From assembly GCA_016207865.1 (NCBI GenBank), contig JACQZD010000173.1:1-16565 (forward strand): a DNA stretch of 16,565 nt, in the 5' to 3' direction. Both the position numbers and the translations under genes were made by a program. A model generated the notes under the pieces. The model was not told the origin of the DNA and ran no database searches. It was given only the letters and a program-made list of their open reading frames with translations. The first letter of the stretch is position 1, and every line of letters begins with the position of its first letter. This DNA is from Nitrospirota bacterium. GTDB taxonomy: Bacteria; Nitrospirota; Thermodesulfovibrionia; UBA6902; DSMQ01. Of the stretch, positions 1-7,060 are shown piece after piece.

Positions 1-65
1 AAAGCCTGTGCAGTGTCAAACGGAGATTACAATAATTTTTTAAGGCACTTAAAAATGTTCTTTTT

Positions 66-125
66 TGACGACATAGTCGTCATATGCCGTCTCAGCGGAG
101 CGAAGGGGAACGCCTCGGCTAAGAC
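66..125. repeat. REP-like pair of palindromes
   Basis: Two adjacent hairpins are visible. At 66-82 TGACGAC and GTCGTCA flank a 3-nt loop. At 89-125 an imperfect stem pairs GTCTCAGCGGAGCG with CGCCTCGGCTAAGAC around an A/G-rich loop. No U-run follows on either strand in the right orientation for a terminator, so a dispersed palindromic repeat is the more likely reading. The rest of 1-181 shows nothing I can assign. Confidence 0.45.
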
Positions 126-181
126 ACACGTTTTCACGCGACAGTCTTGAGCCGATTATTATAGGTTGAAGTTGATTTTCA

Positions 182-481
182 TCATATGGAGCGTTTGATC
201 TTTATACTGTAGTGCTCTGCTGTAATTATTTCATTACCAAAAGCGCCCCAAAGAAAAGCATAAAGCACAAATAATTCACCTACCAGCCAACCACAAAGCC
301 AAATAATCAAGAACCATGCCTCCTTGTTTTGTCCTGATATGACTTGCCACATGACGACACTACCGCCTATTGTCCACCCGATAAGCCAGATAGGCATGAA
401 GAGCAGCATGGATATATTTTTCGGTGACGATATGCGAATCTCAGTAGGAAATATTGCTATTCTTTTTCCGATTGTCTGCAT
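182..481 (-). CDS. small two-helix membrane protein, probably C-terminally truncated
   Basis: This is a 99-residue protein of unknown function. The start at 481 is chosen over the upstream in-frame ATG at 520 because AGGTAGGA sits just 5' of it. After about 25 polar residues come two hydrophobic segments (roughly residues 25-47 and 52-76, each containing a W-L-x-G-W motif), then a short tail GNEIITAEHYSIKIKRSI. From memory, this layout (basic N-terminus, two WL(I/C)GW helices, then a GxEII strand opening a beta-rich PH-like domain) belongs to a family of bacterial hypothetical proteins of about 150-170 residues. Here the chain stops at two consecutive TGA codons where the cytosolic domain should continue. 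It is therefore either a short variant or a 3'-truncated gene. No neighbour on this strand suggests a function. Confidence 0.5.
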   Translation of the reverse strand: MQTIGKRIAIFPTEIRISSPKNISMLLFMPIWLIGWTIGGSVVMWQVISGQNKEAWFLIIWLCGWLVGELFVLYAFLWGAFGNEIITAEHYSIKIKRSI

Positions 482-605
482 TTTGTTCCTACCTAAATAA
501 TGAACCGGTCGAGCCGCCACAGGGCGAGGGGGGACCAGTTATTAGATAGTTTTACGGATAATAGCATGATTTTTTAGCCGATTCAATAAAATAAAAATAG
601 TTTAT

Positions 606-634
606 TTGGCGTAACTATTTATCTTTATTACACT
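606..634 (+). promoter_or_regulatory. possible sigma70-type promoter before small ORFs
   Basis: TTGGCG (606-611) and TACACT (629-634) are separated by 17 bp; each matches the consensus at 4 of 6 positions. It lies about 50 bp upstream of the ORF at 686. This is weak evidence in AT-rich DNA. Confidence 0.22.
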
Positions 635-685
635 ATCCATATTGACTAATATTCCATAGGGGAACAGGGGGCAGGTATATTTTTG

Positions 686-802
686 ATGTCAGCGGATATT
701 ACGGAAAAAAACAAGTACATTATCCCTCGGACAAAAGCAAAAAAAGCAAGAAAAAATCGGCAAAGAAATGAAGCGTTTGATGAAAAAGACAAGTTCAGCT
801 AA
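686..802 (+). CDS. tiny basic ORF, uncertain
   Basis: A 38-residue ORF starts at ATG 686 behind the purine-rich stretch GGGGGCAGG. The product is very basic, with a central lysine/arginine-rich run (about residues 14-27) and a charged tail. I do not recognise it. It lies 30 bp upstream of another short ORF with a good ribosome-binding site, so the two may be relics of one small operon. Composition alone cannot show that it is translated. Confidence 0.22.
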   Translation: MSADITEKNKYIIPRTKAKKARKNRQRNEAFDEKDKFS

Positions 803-832
803 AATATAAGCAAAAAGAGGGGAGGCGCTATC

Positions 833-937
833 ATGGCAACAATACAAATAAAATCTGATTTGGATAACGACACAATGGATATTATTAAAGCCGCGATTGA
901 CCATAGAACCTCCTGTGTTAAAAGATATTCTTACTGA
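833..937 (+). pseudogene. probable 5' fragment of a small antitoxin-like gene
   Basis: ATG 833 has a strong Shine-Dalgarno sequence (GGGGAGG) at good spacing. The first 23 residues (MATIQIKSDLDNDTMDIIKA and the AID that follows) look like the start of a small ribbon-helix-helix/antitoxin-type protein. The reading then turns into low-quality sequence and stops after 34 residues. In the +1 frame, from about 903 to 957, a different short reading (IEPPVLKDILTEIMDFLL then stop) looks protein-like. A deletion or frameshift joining two coding remnants around 900 would explain both. The antitoxin assignment is only by feel of the N-terminus. Confidence 0.3.
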
Positions 938-1013
938 GATTATGGATTTTTTGTTATAACCTGCATTGTAAGCAGAAATATTAATTATTAAAGGTAGTAT
1001 CCGCATTTTTAAG

Positions 1014-1042
1014 TTGACAAATCTCCGGCTAAAATGTAAAAA
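1014..1042 (+). promoter_or_regulatory. promoter of the pilT operon
   Basis: A perfect -35 box TTGACA (1014-1019) is followed after 17 bp by TAAAAA (1037-1042, 4/6 to TATAAT). The start of transcription would fall near 1049, giving a very short leader before the ATG at 1060, with AAGG as the only Shine-Dalgarno candidate. Confidence 0.5.
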
Positions 1043-1059
1043 CATATAAGGTTCACCTC

Positions 1060-2142
1060 ATGGAAATAGTTGATATTCTGAAAGCTGCGGTAGAAAACGG
1101 CGCATCTGACATACACCTGATTGCCGGCAGGGCGCCGATGGTCCGGGTGCGCGGGCATATTGAACCCCTGCAGGGCTTACAGCCGCTTACGCCCGAAGAT
1201 TCCAAGGCGCTTATTTACAGCATGCTTTACGGCGACCAGATTGCGCATTTTGAGGAAAAGCTGGAGCTTGATTTTTCATACAGCATCCCGGGCCTCAGCC
1301 GCTTCAGGGTAAATGTCCTGCTGGAGCAAAACGGCGTAAGCGCGGTCCTCAGGCTCATCCCCTCAAAGATTCCGAACACAAGGGATTTGAAGCTTTCTGA
1401 AGCCATAGTCTCTCTTACAAGGCTCCCGCGCGGGCTTATCCTTGTCACCGGTCCCACAGGCTCGGGCAAGTCAACCACGCTCGCATCCCTTATTGATATA
1501 ATTAATGTTGAACGAAGGGACCATATTCTTACAGTAGAGGACCCGATAGAGTTTGTATATGAAATGAAAAACTGCGTTGTCAGACAGAGGGAGGTCGGTG
1601 CACAGACGCGCACATTCCTTGAAGCATTGAAACACTCCCTTAGGCAGGACCCTGATGTAATTCTTGTGGGTGAGATGAGAGACCTTGAGACAATTTCCCT
1701 AGCGCTGACTGCGGCAGAGACAGGACATCTTGTATTTGCAACGCTTCATACGCAGGACGCACCGCAGACCGTTGACAGAATTATAGACGTATTCCCTTCT
1801 CACCAGCAGCAGCAGATACGGGTGCAGTTGAGCGCCACCTTAAAGGCGGTAGTCTGCCAGCAGCTCCTGCTGAGGTCCGACGGCAAAGGCAGGGTTGCCG
1901 CAAGGGAGATTATGATAGTAACGCCGGCAATAGCCAACCTCATCCGCGAGGGCAAGACGCACCAGATTTACAGCGCCATTGAAACAGGGACAAAATTCGG
2001 CATGTGCACGCTTGAAACCGCGCTTGCCGAACTTGTTGTAAAAGAGCGGGCTATCACAATGGAGCAGGCCGTGTCCAAGGCCAACAACTCTGAATCAGTG
2101 CGAAGCAAAATTCTTTCTGCGCAGCAGTCCAGACCGCAATAA
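1060..2142 (+). CDS. pilT: type IV pilus retraction ATPase PilT (first copy)
   Basis: This is a 360-residue secretion-type ATPase of the PilT family. Such proteins form a cytoplasmic hexamer at the pilus base and drive pilus retraction, hence twitching motility and DNA uptake. It has an N-terminal PAS-like domain (about 1-110) and a RecA-like core. Walker A GPTGSGKST is at 131-139, the Asp box is TVEDPIEF, Walker B is DVILVGEMRD, and the His box is TAAETGHLVFATLHT. The C-terminal region carries ANLIREGK, corresponding to the AIRNLIRE motif needed for retraction by PilT. All catalytic motifs look intact. Length is close to the usual 340-380. It is first in an operon with a second PilT starting 2 bp after its stop. 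The two copies are diverged, so they are paralogues and not a recent tandem duplication. Confidence 0.93.
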   Translation: MEIVDILKAAVENGASDIHLIAGRAPMVRVRGHIEPLQGLQPLTPEDSKALIYSMLYGDQIAHFEEKLELDFSYSIPGLSRFRVNVLLEQNGVSAVLRLIPSKIPNTRDLKLSEAIVSLTRLPRGLILVTGPTGSGKSTTLASLIDIINVERRDHILTVEDPIEFVYEMKNCVVRQREVGAQTRTFLEALKHSLRQDPDVILVGEMRDLETISLALTAAETGHLVFATLHTQDAPQTVDRIIDVFPSHQQQQIRVQLSATLKAVVCQQLLLRSDGKGRVAAREIMIVTPAIANLIREGKTHQIYSAIETGTKFGMCTLETALAELVVKERAITMEQAVSKANNSESVRSKILSAQQSRPQ

Positions 2143-2144
2143 AT

Positions 2145-3281
2145 ATGAAAATAGACGAATATCTGAAAGCGCTTGTGGAAAGGGGCGGCTCAGACCTTCA
2201 CCTTAAGGTCGGCAGACCGCCTCTCATGAGGATTAAGGGAGAGCTTATGCCCGCAGAATATCCTCCGGTGGGCAGGGATGAGATAAAAGCGTTTCTGCTC
2301 CCGATGCTCTCGGATTCCCAGATTAAAAAATTTGAGGCTGAGCGCGAGCTTGACTTCTCATATTTTGTTGAAGGGCTTGCAAGGTTCAGGGGAAATATGT
2401 TTTACCAGATGGGGTCCATGGGCGCAGTTTTCAGGGCCATTCCCATGGAAATTAAGACGCTGGACCAGCTTGCGCTCCCAGAGGTCTTTAAAGAACTCGT
2501 ATTCAGAAATCAGGGGATAATTCTTGTCACTGGTCCCACGGGAAGCGGAAAATCCACCACGCTTGCCGCCATGATAGACCACTTAAACGAAAACCGTCCG
2601 CTTCATATAATAACTATTGAAGACCCGCTTGAGTTCGTTCATAAGGATAAAAAATGCACGATAAACCAGCGCGAGATAGGGTTTGACACGCTTTCATTCT
2701 CTGCGGCATTAAAAAGGGCTTTAAGGCAGGACCCTGACGTTATACTCGTCGGCGAAATGAGGGATGCTGAGACTATTACCATTGCAATGACTGCCGCTGA
2801 GACAGGCCACCTCGTCTTTAGCACGCTTCATACGAACGATGCAAAACAGTCCATAGACCGCATAATAGACACATTCTCTCCGGAGCAGCAGCATCAGGTC
2901 CGGATGCAGCTTGCAATGACCCTGTGCGCCACAGTGTCGCAGAGACTTATTAAGAGCGCGGACGGCAAGGGCAGGACGGCGGTCATTGAAGTAATGATTA
3001 ACACGCCTTCCATCAGGAAAATGATTGAGGAAGGAAAGACGGGTGCCATTGATAAGATGATTAATGACTCGGCCTCTCTGTATAAAATGCAGACGATGAA
3101 CCAGCACCTCCTCCAGCTTGCAAAAAACAGAGTCATCACAAAGGAAGACGCCTTAAGCGTAAGCAATAATCCCAATGATTTGAGGATAATGTTCCAGACT
3201 CAGATGTCCGGTACAGACGCTCAAAAGCCTGCATCCGGAAGCCCGGGCGTCTCAGGGACCGGCAGGACCTATGGAAAATAA
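2145..3281 (+). CDS. pilT: type IV pilus retraction ATPase PilT/PilU-like (second copy)
   Basis: This 378-residue PilT-family ATPase has Walker A GPTGSGKST at 130-138, Asp box TIEDPLEF, Walker B DVILVGEMRD, His box TAAETGHLVFSTLHT and the C-terminal motif TPSIRKMIEEGK. The last 25 or so residues form a Gly/Ser/Pro-rich tail absent from the first copy. It starts 2 bp after the upstream pilT stop without a clear Shine-Dalgarno, so translation is probably coupled. Its 3' end overlaps the cNMP-binding gene by 11 bp. Many type IV pilus systems carry PilT plus an accessory PilU, and this pair may divide labour that way. The motifs do not let me say which copy is PilU-like, although its length (378) is nearer to PilU (about 380). 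Confidence 0.92.
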   Translation: MKIDEYLKALVERGGSDLHLKVGRPPLMRIKGELMPAEYPPVGRDEIKAFLLPMLSDSQIKKFEAERELDFSYFVEGLARFRGNMFYQMGSMGAVFRAIPMEIKTLDQLALPEVFKELVFRNQGIILVTGPTGSGKSTTLAAMIDHLNENRPLHIITIEDPLEFVHKDKKCTINQREIGFDTLSFSAALKRALRQDPDVILVGEMRDAETITIAMTAAETGHLVFSTLHTNDAKQSIDRIIDTFSPEQQHQVRMQLAMTLCATVSQRLIKSADGKGRTAVIEVMINTPSIRKMIEEGKTGAIDKMINDSASLYKMQTMNQHLLQLAKNRVITKEDALSVSNNPNDLRIMFQTQMSGTDAQKPASGSPGVSGTGRTYGK

Positions 3282-4212
3282 CTTAAAACTCCTTAAAGCA
3301 ATCCCTATTTTTTCAGGAATAAAAGACGAAGCCCTGCGCCTGCTGGCATCACTTTTAAAAGATGAACGGGTTCAAAAAGACAACCGCATCATCCGCGAAG
3401 GCGACCACTCCAATATGATGTATATAATCCATTCGGGCAGTGCAGAGGTCAGAAAGGTAATTAACCGTGAAGCCTGCAAATACAAGACTCTTGCAATACT
3501 TGAACAGGGTGATATTTTCGGTGAGATGGGGGTTTTCGGTGGTGAGTACAGGTCTGCGGATGTCGTTGCAAGGGAGGATACGGTACTCTGGAGAATGGAT
3601 TATAATGATTTTTTCAAAGTCATAGAGGCAAATGCCGCAGACGGCGTCAAACTGCTTAGGGTTATAATCACAATCCTCATTGAGAGGGTAAGGGCCCTGA
3701 ACACAGAGCTTGCCGCATTATATGAGATAGGCAGGCTGGTGCCTGAGATTGACGACATAAAAAAACTGGCAAGTGTGGTCTTCCAGCAGGTTATGAACGA
3801 CATAACGCCTGCCAAAATGGGTTTTATCGCCCTATGGAATCAGTTTAATGATGAGTTTGACATTTACAATTCATCTAATATAGGTGCTACGTGCAGCGTG
3901 GAGAAGACAAACCCGCTTTCTGAAAGAATTTTTGAAAACAAATCGCCGTTTTTAATCAAGGATATTGCAGAACACCCCGGATTTGAAGGCAGATATTATT
4001 CAGCCCGCTCCTTCATAGTTTCGCCGTTTGTGCATGAAAATGAAGTGCTGGGTTTTATATTCTTAGGCAGCCCGGAGACAAAAAATGCATTTACTTACAA
4101 TCATCTGATTCTTCTTTCTGCGGTCTGCGGCCAGATTGCCGTTCGGCTCAAGGAAATAGAACGAAAGACCGAGGATGCTTACAAAAAACGGCTTGCTGAC
4201 GCAAGGCTCTGA
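3271..4212 (+). CDS. cyclic-nucleotide-binding and GAF-domain sensor protein
   Basis: This 313-residue soluble regulatory protein has an N-terminal cNMP-binding beta-barrel (about 10-125) with the phosphate-binding-cassette signature FGE at 83-85 and an arginine at 94 (YRSADV). A helical linker (about 125-155, ERVRALNTELAALYEIGRL) follows, then a GAF-like domain (about 155-295) and a charged C-terminal helix. There is no helix-turn-helix, so unlike CRP it should not bind DNA directly. It also lacks GGDEF, EAL or kinase domains. The start ATG lies inside the end of the second pilT (11-bp overlap), with CAGGA as ribosome-binding site. The context suggests that it conveys a cAMP/cGMP or other small-molecule signal to pilus retraction. 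That role is inference; the retained Glu and Arg of the cassette make ligand binding plausible. Confidence 0.82.
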   Translation: MENNLKLLKAIPIFSGIKDEALRLLASLLKDERVQKDNRIIREGDHSNMMYIIHSGSAEVRKVINREACKYKTLAILEQGDIFGEMGVFGGEYRSADVVAREDTVLWRMDYNDFFKVIEANAADGVKLLRVIITILIERVRALNTELAALYEIGRLVPEIDDIKKLASVVFQQVMNDITPAKMGFIALWNQFNDEFDIYNSSNIGATCSVEKTNPLSERIFENKSPFLIKDIAEHPGFEGRYYSARSFIVSPFVHENEVLGFIFLGSPETKNAFTYNHLILLSAVCGQIAVRLKEIERKTEDAYKKRLADARL

Positions 4213-4234
4213 ACTAATGTGTTGTTCCTTGGAC

Positions 4235-4285
4235 GAGATTGCTTCGTCACTTCGTTTCTCGCAATGACAGCGTGCAAGACACGCT
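4235..4285. repeat. REP-like element with small hairpin
   Basis: The stretch GAGATTGCTTCGTCACTTCG, ending in TCGCAATGACA, matches a palindromic motif that I know recurs in many unrelated bacterial genomes. It is followed at once by a hairpin, AGCGTG (4269-4274) / CACGCT (4280-4285), with a 5-nt loop. It sits 22 bp after the cNMP/GAF gene, at the end of the pilT operon. There is no U-tract, so any terminator role is uncertain. Confidence 0.6.
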
Positions 4286-4319
4286 AACAATCGGTATTTG
4301 ACACAACTAACCCCGGCTA

Positions 4320-4349
4320 TTGAAATACTTTCCCTGATTCTGTTATAGT
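4320..4349 (+). promoter_or_regulatory. rpmE promoter
   Basis: TTGAAA (4320-4325) and TATAGT (4344-4349) are 18 bp apart, each close to the sigma70 consensus. Transcription would begin near 4356, about 24 nt before the GTG start of rpmE, which leaves room for the GGAGG site. Confidence 0.55.
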
Positions 4350-4379
4350 TATAAGATTACAATTCAAATGGAGGTTGTT

Positions 4380-4580
4380 GTGAAAGAAGGAATTCATCCA
4401 GAATACAAAGAGGCAAAGGCGGTCTGCGCGTGCGGAGAGACTTTTATCACAAAGTCAACAAAGCCGTCAATACATGTGGACATCTGCTCAAAATGCCATC
4501 CTTTCTTTACCGGAAAGCAAAAGCTGGTTGACGCTGAAGGAAGGGTTGAGAAGTTTAAGAGAAAATACGCAAAGAAGTAG
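4380..4580 (+). CDS. rpmE: 50S ribosomal protein L31, zinc-binding type
   Basis: L31 is a small protein of the large ribosomal subunit that contributes to the bridge between subunits. From the GTG at 4380 the product is 66 residues and begins MKEGIHP, the usual L31 start. The GGAGG at 4370-4374 overlaps the upstream in-frame ATG (4368) and is correctly spaced for 4380, so the ATG is not the start. Four cysteines (16, 18, 36, 39; CAC and CSKC) identify the zinc-carrying form rather than the zinc-free paralogue induced on zinc starvation. It has its own promoter and a strong terminator, so it is monocistronic. Confidence 0.95.
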   Translation: MKEGIHPEYKEAKAVCACGETFITKSTKPSIHVDICSKCHPFFTGKQKLVDAEGRVEKFKRKYAKK

Positions 4581-4590
4581 CTGCGCTTAC

Positions 4591-4637
4591 AAAAAAAGGA
4601 AACTCATTTTTTGCCGGATAATGAGTTTCCTTTTTTT
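4591..4637. terminator. strong, potentially bidirectional intrinsic terminator
   Basis: A perfect 18-bp stem (A7-GGAAACTCATT at 4591-4608 with AATGAGTTTCC-T7 at 4620-4637) surrounds an 11-nt loop 10 bp after rpmE. The 3' T-run forms the U-tract and the 5' A-run gives the same on the other strand. Confidence 0.93.
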
Positions 4638-4652
4638 GTTTGGAAAGGTTAA

Positions 4653-4822
4653 GTCTGCAATAATGTTACCAATAAGGCAGACATTACTCAAAAATTTATT
4701 TAACTTGATAAATATCTTGAAATTATCTTCATTTCGTTTATCAATAAAATAATACAACAGCCATTAGTTAACAGTACGTTTAGGTATCAAAAAATAAATT
4801 TTTTCGCAACATCTGCCTTATT
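4653..4822 (+). other. inverted repeats in the leader of the DUF1385 gene
   Basis: The 215 bp between the rpmE terminator and DUF1385 holds three inverted repeats. GTCTGC (4653-4658) pairs with GCAGAC (4678-4683). AATAAGGCAGA (4671-4681) pairs perfectly with TCTGCCTTATT (4812-4822). TTGATAAA (4705-4712) pairs with TTTATCAA (4737-4744) inside the latter. The first two pairings use the same bases and exclude each other, which would suit a regulatory leader RNA or a small inverted-repeat element. No promoter could be placed confidently. Confidence 0.35.
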
Positions 4823-4852
4823 TAAGCTTTGCATTTTTTAGACTAACTATAT

Positions 4853-5758
4853 ATGAAAAACATCGGCGGACAGGCTGTAATTGAAGGCGTGATGATGAGG
4901 TCTCCTAATGCGTGGACTGTGGCGGTGAGGGGTCCTAATAAGGAAATTTTTGTCAAAAAAGAGGAAATCCCGCCTTTGCCCAAACTGCTTAAGAAACCTG
5001 TAATCAGAGGCGTGGTTGCGCTTGTGCAGTCATTAATGCTCGGGATTAAGGCAATAACTTACTCTGCTGAAAAGGCAATGCCCGAAGAAGAAAAAAAACC
5101 GTCCTCTTTTTCAATGGGCATCACCGTGTTTTTAGCCTTTGTGTTAGGCATAGTAATATTCATTCTCCTTCCGCTTTATGCCACAAAGCTTCTGGGCCTT
5201 GTATTTAAAACAGTTGCGGAAAATTCAATTGCATTTAACCTTGTAGACGGAGTAATAAGGATCTTTTTCTTTCTTTTGTATGTCGTACTGATAAGCATAA
5301 ATAAGGACATCAAAAGGGTCTTTCAGTATCACGGCGCGGAACATAAGACAATATATGCGCATGAGGCAGGCGTGGAGCTGACCGTGGAGAATATTGAAAA
5401 TTACAGCATCCTTCATCCGCGGTGCGGCACGAGTTTTCTGCTGATCGTAATGATTTTAAGCATATTGATTTTCTCATCTATCCCCAAAGACTGGCCGTTT
5501 ATTGAAAAATTCCTGTCGCGCGTGGTGCTTATCCCGCTGATCGCAGGGCTTTCTTATGAATTCATAAAGTTCAGCTCAAAAAAAATTGACAATCCTCTTG
5601 TACGGTTGATGACCAAACCCGGGTTGTGGCTCCAGCATCTCACTGCAAAGACGCCCACGAATGATCAGGTGGAAGTCGCGATAATTGCGCTTAAAGAGGC
5701 TCTGAATATGGAAGCAGTAATTGCAGAAAGAAAAAAAGGTGAAGGCAATGCTGATTGA
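4853..5758 (+). CDS. DUF1385 (YqhQ-type) membrane protein
   Basis: This is a 301-residue member of the DUF1385 family (COG3872, B. subtilis YqhQ), described as a predicted metal-dependent membrane enzyme of unknown reaction. The family start IGGQAVIEGVMMR is at residues 4-16. About four hydrophobic segments follow (near 85-112, 125-148, 195-213, 225-243). Two conserved motifs carry candidate metal ligands: YHGAEHK with H160, E163 and H164, and HPRCGTSF with H188 and C191. No Shine-Dalgarno precedes the ATG (ACTAACTATAT), so initiation is weak or leaderless. The conserved motif right after the start still fixes this ATG. Its end overlaps prfA by 11 bp. Neighbours are translation genes, but nothing shows a direct role in translation. 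Confidence 0.88.
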   Translation: MKNIGGQAVIEGVMMRSPNAWTVAVRGPNKEIFVKKEEIPPLPKLLKKPVIRGVVALVQSLMLGIKAITYSAEKAMPEEEKKPSSFSMGITVFLAFVLGIVIFILLPLYATKLLGLVFKTVAENSIAFNLVDGVIRIFFFLLYVVLISINKDIKRVFQYHGAEHKTIYAHEAGVELTVENIENYSILHPRCGTSFLLIVMILSILIFSSIPKDWPFIEKFLSRVVLIPLIAGLSYEFIKFSSKKIDNPLVRLMTKPGLWLQHLTAKTPTNDQVEVAIIALKEALNMEAVIAERKKGEGNAD

Positions 5759-6815
5759 AAAACTTGAGGCAATTGAAAATAAATATGAAGAGCTTGCGCG
5801 GCTCCTGACTGAGCAGGCGGTGTTTTCCGATTTCACGCAGTATCAGAAGTATTCCAAAGAGCAGGCGGAGATAGCCGGGCCTGTCAAAAAATTCAGAGAG
5901 TATAAAAAGACTCTTTCCGACATAAAAGAGTCTGAGGAAATTTTAAAGTCAGAAGGGGATAACGACTTAAAAGAGCTCGCTGAATCAGAGCTTACTGAGC
6001 TTAAGGAAAAGAAATCAAAGATTGAAGACGAGCTGAAGCTGATGCTCGTTCCAAAAGACCCGAGGGATGAAAAAAATATTATCCTTGAAATAAGGGCTGG
6101 CGCGGGCGGGAATGAAGCCGCGCTTTTTGCCTCTGACCTTTTCAGGATGTACACTAAATACGCAGAGGGCAGACGCTGGAAGGTGGAGACCATAGACATC
6201 AGCTCAACAGGCATAGGGGGCTTAAAAGAGGTCGTCGCCTCCATACAGGGCAAGGGCGCATACAGCCGGTTAAAGTATGAAAGCGGGGTACACCGCGTGC
6301 AGAGGGTTCCTGTTACAGAGACCTCAGGAAGGGTTCATACGTCCACTGCCACGGTTGCAGTGCTGCCAGAGGCTGAGGAGGTTGACCTTAAAATTGATGA
6401 AAAGGAATTAAGGGTTGACACTTACTGCGCATCAGGTCCCGGAGGGCAGGGCGTCAACACAACATATTCGGCAGTGAGGATTGTTCATATACCGACAGGG
6501 CTGATAGTGCAGTGCCAGGACAGCCGTTCTCAGATTAAAAACAGGGAAAAGGCCTTGAAGGTTTTGCGCTCAAGGCTTTATGACCTTGAAGTTGAAAGGC
6601 AGGAAAAGGAAAGGGCGCATGAGAGAAAGACTCAGGTCGGCACAGGCGACAGGAGCGAAAAAATAAGGACCTATAACTTTCCTCAAAACAGGATTACAGA
6701 CCACAGGATCGGCACTACCCTGCATAAACTCGGCATGGTCATGGAGGGCGACCTTGATGAGACAATAGACGCCCTTATAGCATATTATCAGGCGGAGAGT
6801 CTGAAAGAAGCGTAA
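5748..6815 (+). CDS. prfA: peptide chain release factor 1
   Basis: RF1 recognises UAA and UAG stop codons and triggers release of the nascent chain on the ribosome. The product is 355 residues, the usual length, beginning MLIEKLEAIENKYEEL. The start at 5748 (within the DUF1385 3' end, preceded by AAGGTGAAGG) is preferred to the in-frame ATG at 5721. The stop-codon-reading tripeptide is PVT at 188-190, the RF1 type and not the SPF of RF2. The catalytic GGQ is at 232-234, both as in E. coli RF1. The GGQ context reads GPGGQGVNTTYSAVRI, a common variant. The GGQ glutamine is the expected substrate of PrmC, encoded next. Confidence 0.96.
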   Translation: MLIEKLEAIENKYEELARLLTEQAVFSDFTQYQKYSKEQAEIAGPVKKFREYKKTLSDIKESEEILKSEGDNDLKELAESELTELKEKKSKIEDELKLMLVPKDPRDEKNIILEIRAGAGGNEAALFASDLFRMYTKYAEGRRWKVETIDISSTGIGGLKEVVASIQGKGAYSRLKYESGVHRVQRVPVTETSGRVHTSTATVAVLPEAEEVDLKIDEKELRVDTYCASGPGGQGVNTTYSAVRIVHIPTGLIVQCQDSRSQIKNREKALKVLRSRLYDLEVERQEKERAHERKTQVGTGDRSEKIRTYNFPQNRITDHRIGTTLHKLGMVMEGDLDETIDALIAYYQAESLKEA

Positions 6816-6841
6816 AGGAAGCAAAGGATTATAGATGTTAT

Positions 6842-7015
6842 TGCAGAGGCATATCTGTCTCTAAAATCTCTACAACGCAACAAAGATTATTGAGATGCCA
6901 TGTTACAAAGCATTTTAAAGTTTTTCCCTGATAGATTTTGCAATTACAGAAATTGCAACATGGCATGTTTAAAGGTTGTTGCCGTAGAGATTTTATAGGC
7001 AGGTATGCCTCTGCA
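6842..7015. repeat. 174-bp long inverted repeat, MITE-like or structured leader
   Basis: Arms of about 65 bp (6842-6908 and 6953-7015) are inverted copies with roughly three-quarters identity. They contain four perfect blocks: TGCAGAGGCATA (6842-6853 with 7004-7015), TAAAATCTCTAC (6862-6873 with 6984-6995), GCAACAA near the middle of each arm, and ATGCCATGTT (6895-6904 with 6957-6966). The 44-bp centre overlaps a further hairpin, TTGCAATT / AATTGCAA (6938-6945, 6951-6958). I see no transposase and no clear target-site duplication. It interrupts an otherwise tightly packed operon between prfA and prmC. A non-autonomous mobile element is my first guess; an RNA hairpin in the prmC leader is the alternative. 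Confidence 0.7.
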
Positions 7016-7060
7016 TGGGAACTGCTTGTATTTAAATTAATATGTTTGTATTAACAAATT

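Larger units (their letters stand above)
482..1059. other. long spacer with no convincing full-length gene
   Basis: This AT-rich stretch separates the divergent membrane-protein gene from the pilT operon. It holds two tiny plus-strand ORFs with plausible ribosome-binding sites (686-802 and 833-937) and the promoter region of the pilT operon. The minus-strand ORF across 689-1045 has a Cys/Phe-rich composition typical of an antisense shadow, and I did not accept it. Confidence 0.5.

Noticed and set aside
1..150. Open plus-strand frame from the window edge to a TGA at 148-150
   Set aside because: It runs through the palindromes, shows no recognisable domain and could be chance. It might be the C-terminal end of an upstream gene, but nothing supports that.
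689..1045. 118-codon minus-strand ORF
   Set aside because: Cys/Phe-rich composition with no domain, no good ribosome-binding site, and it is antisense to better small ORFs and to the pilT promoter.
1060..3281. Recent tandem duplication of pilT
   Set aside because: The two products share motifs but differ widely elsewhere, so they are old paralogues.
4063..4290. 75-codon minus-strand ORF at the end of the pilT operon
   Set aside because: It reads through the REP-like element (translated CHCEKRSDEAIS, a common false product) and is antisense to the GAF domain.
4368..4370. ATG as start of rpmE
   Set aside because: It would sit on top of the GGAGG and add four residues before the family-typical MKEGIHP; GTG 4380 fits better.
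4474..4752. 92-codon plus-strand ORF overlapping rpmE
   Set aside because: It is out of frame with rpmE and reads through the perfect terminator hairpin.
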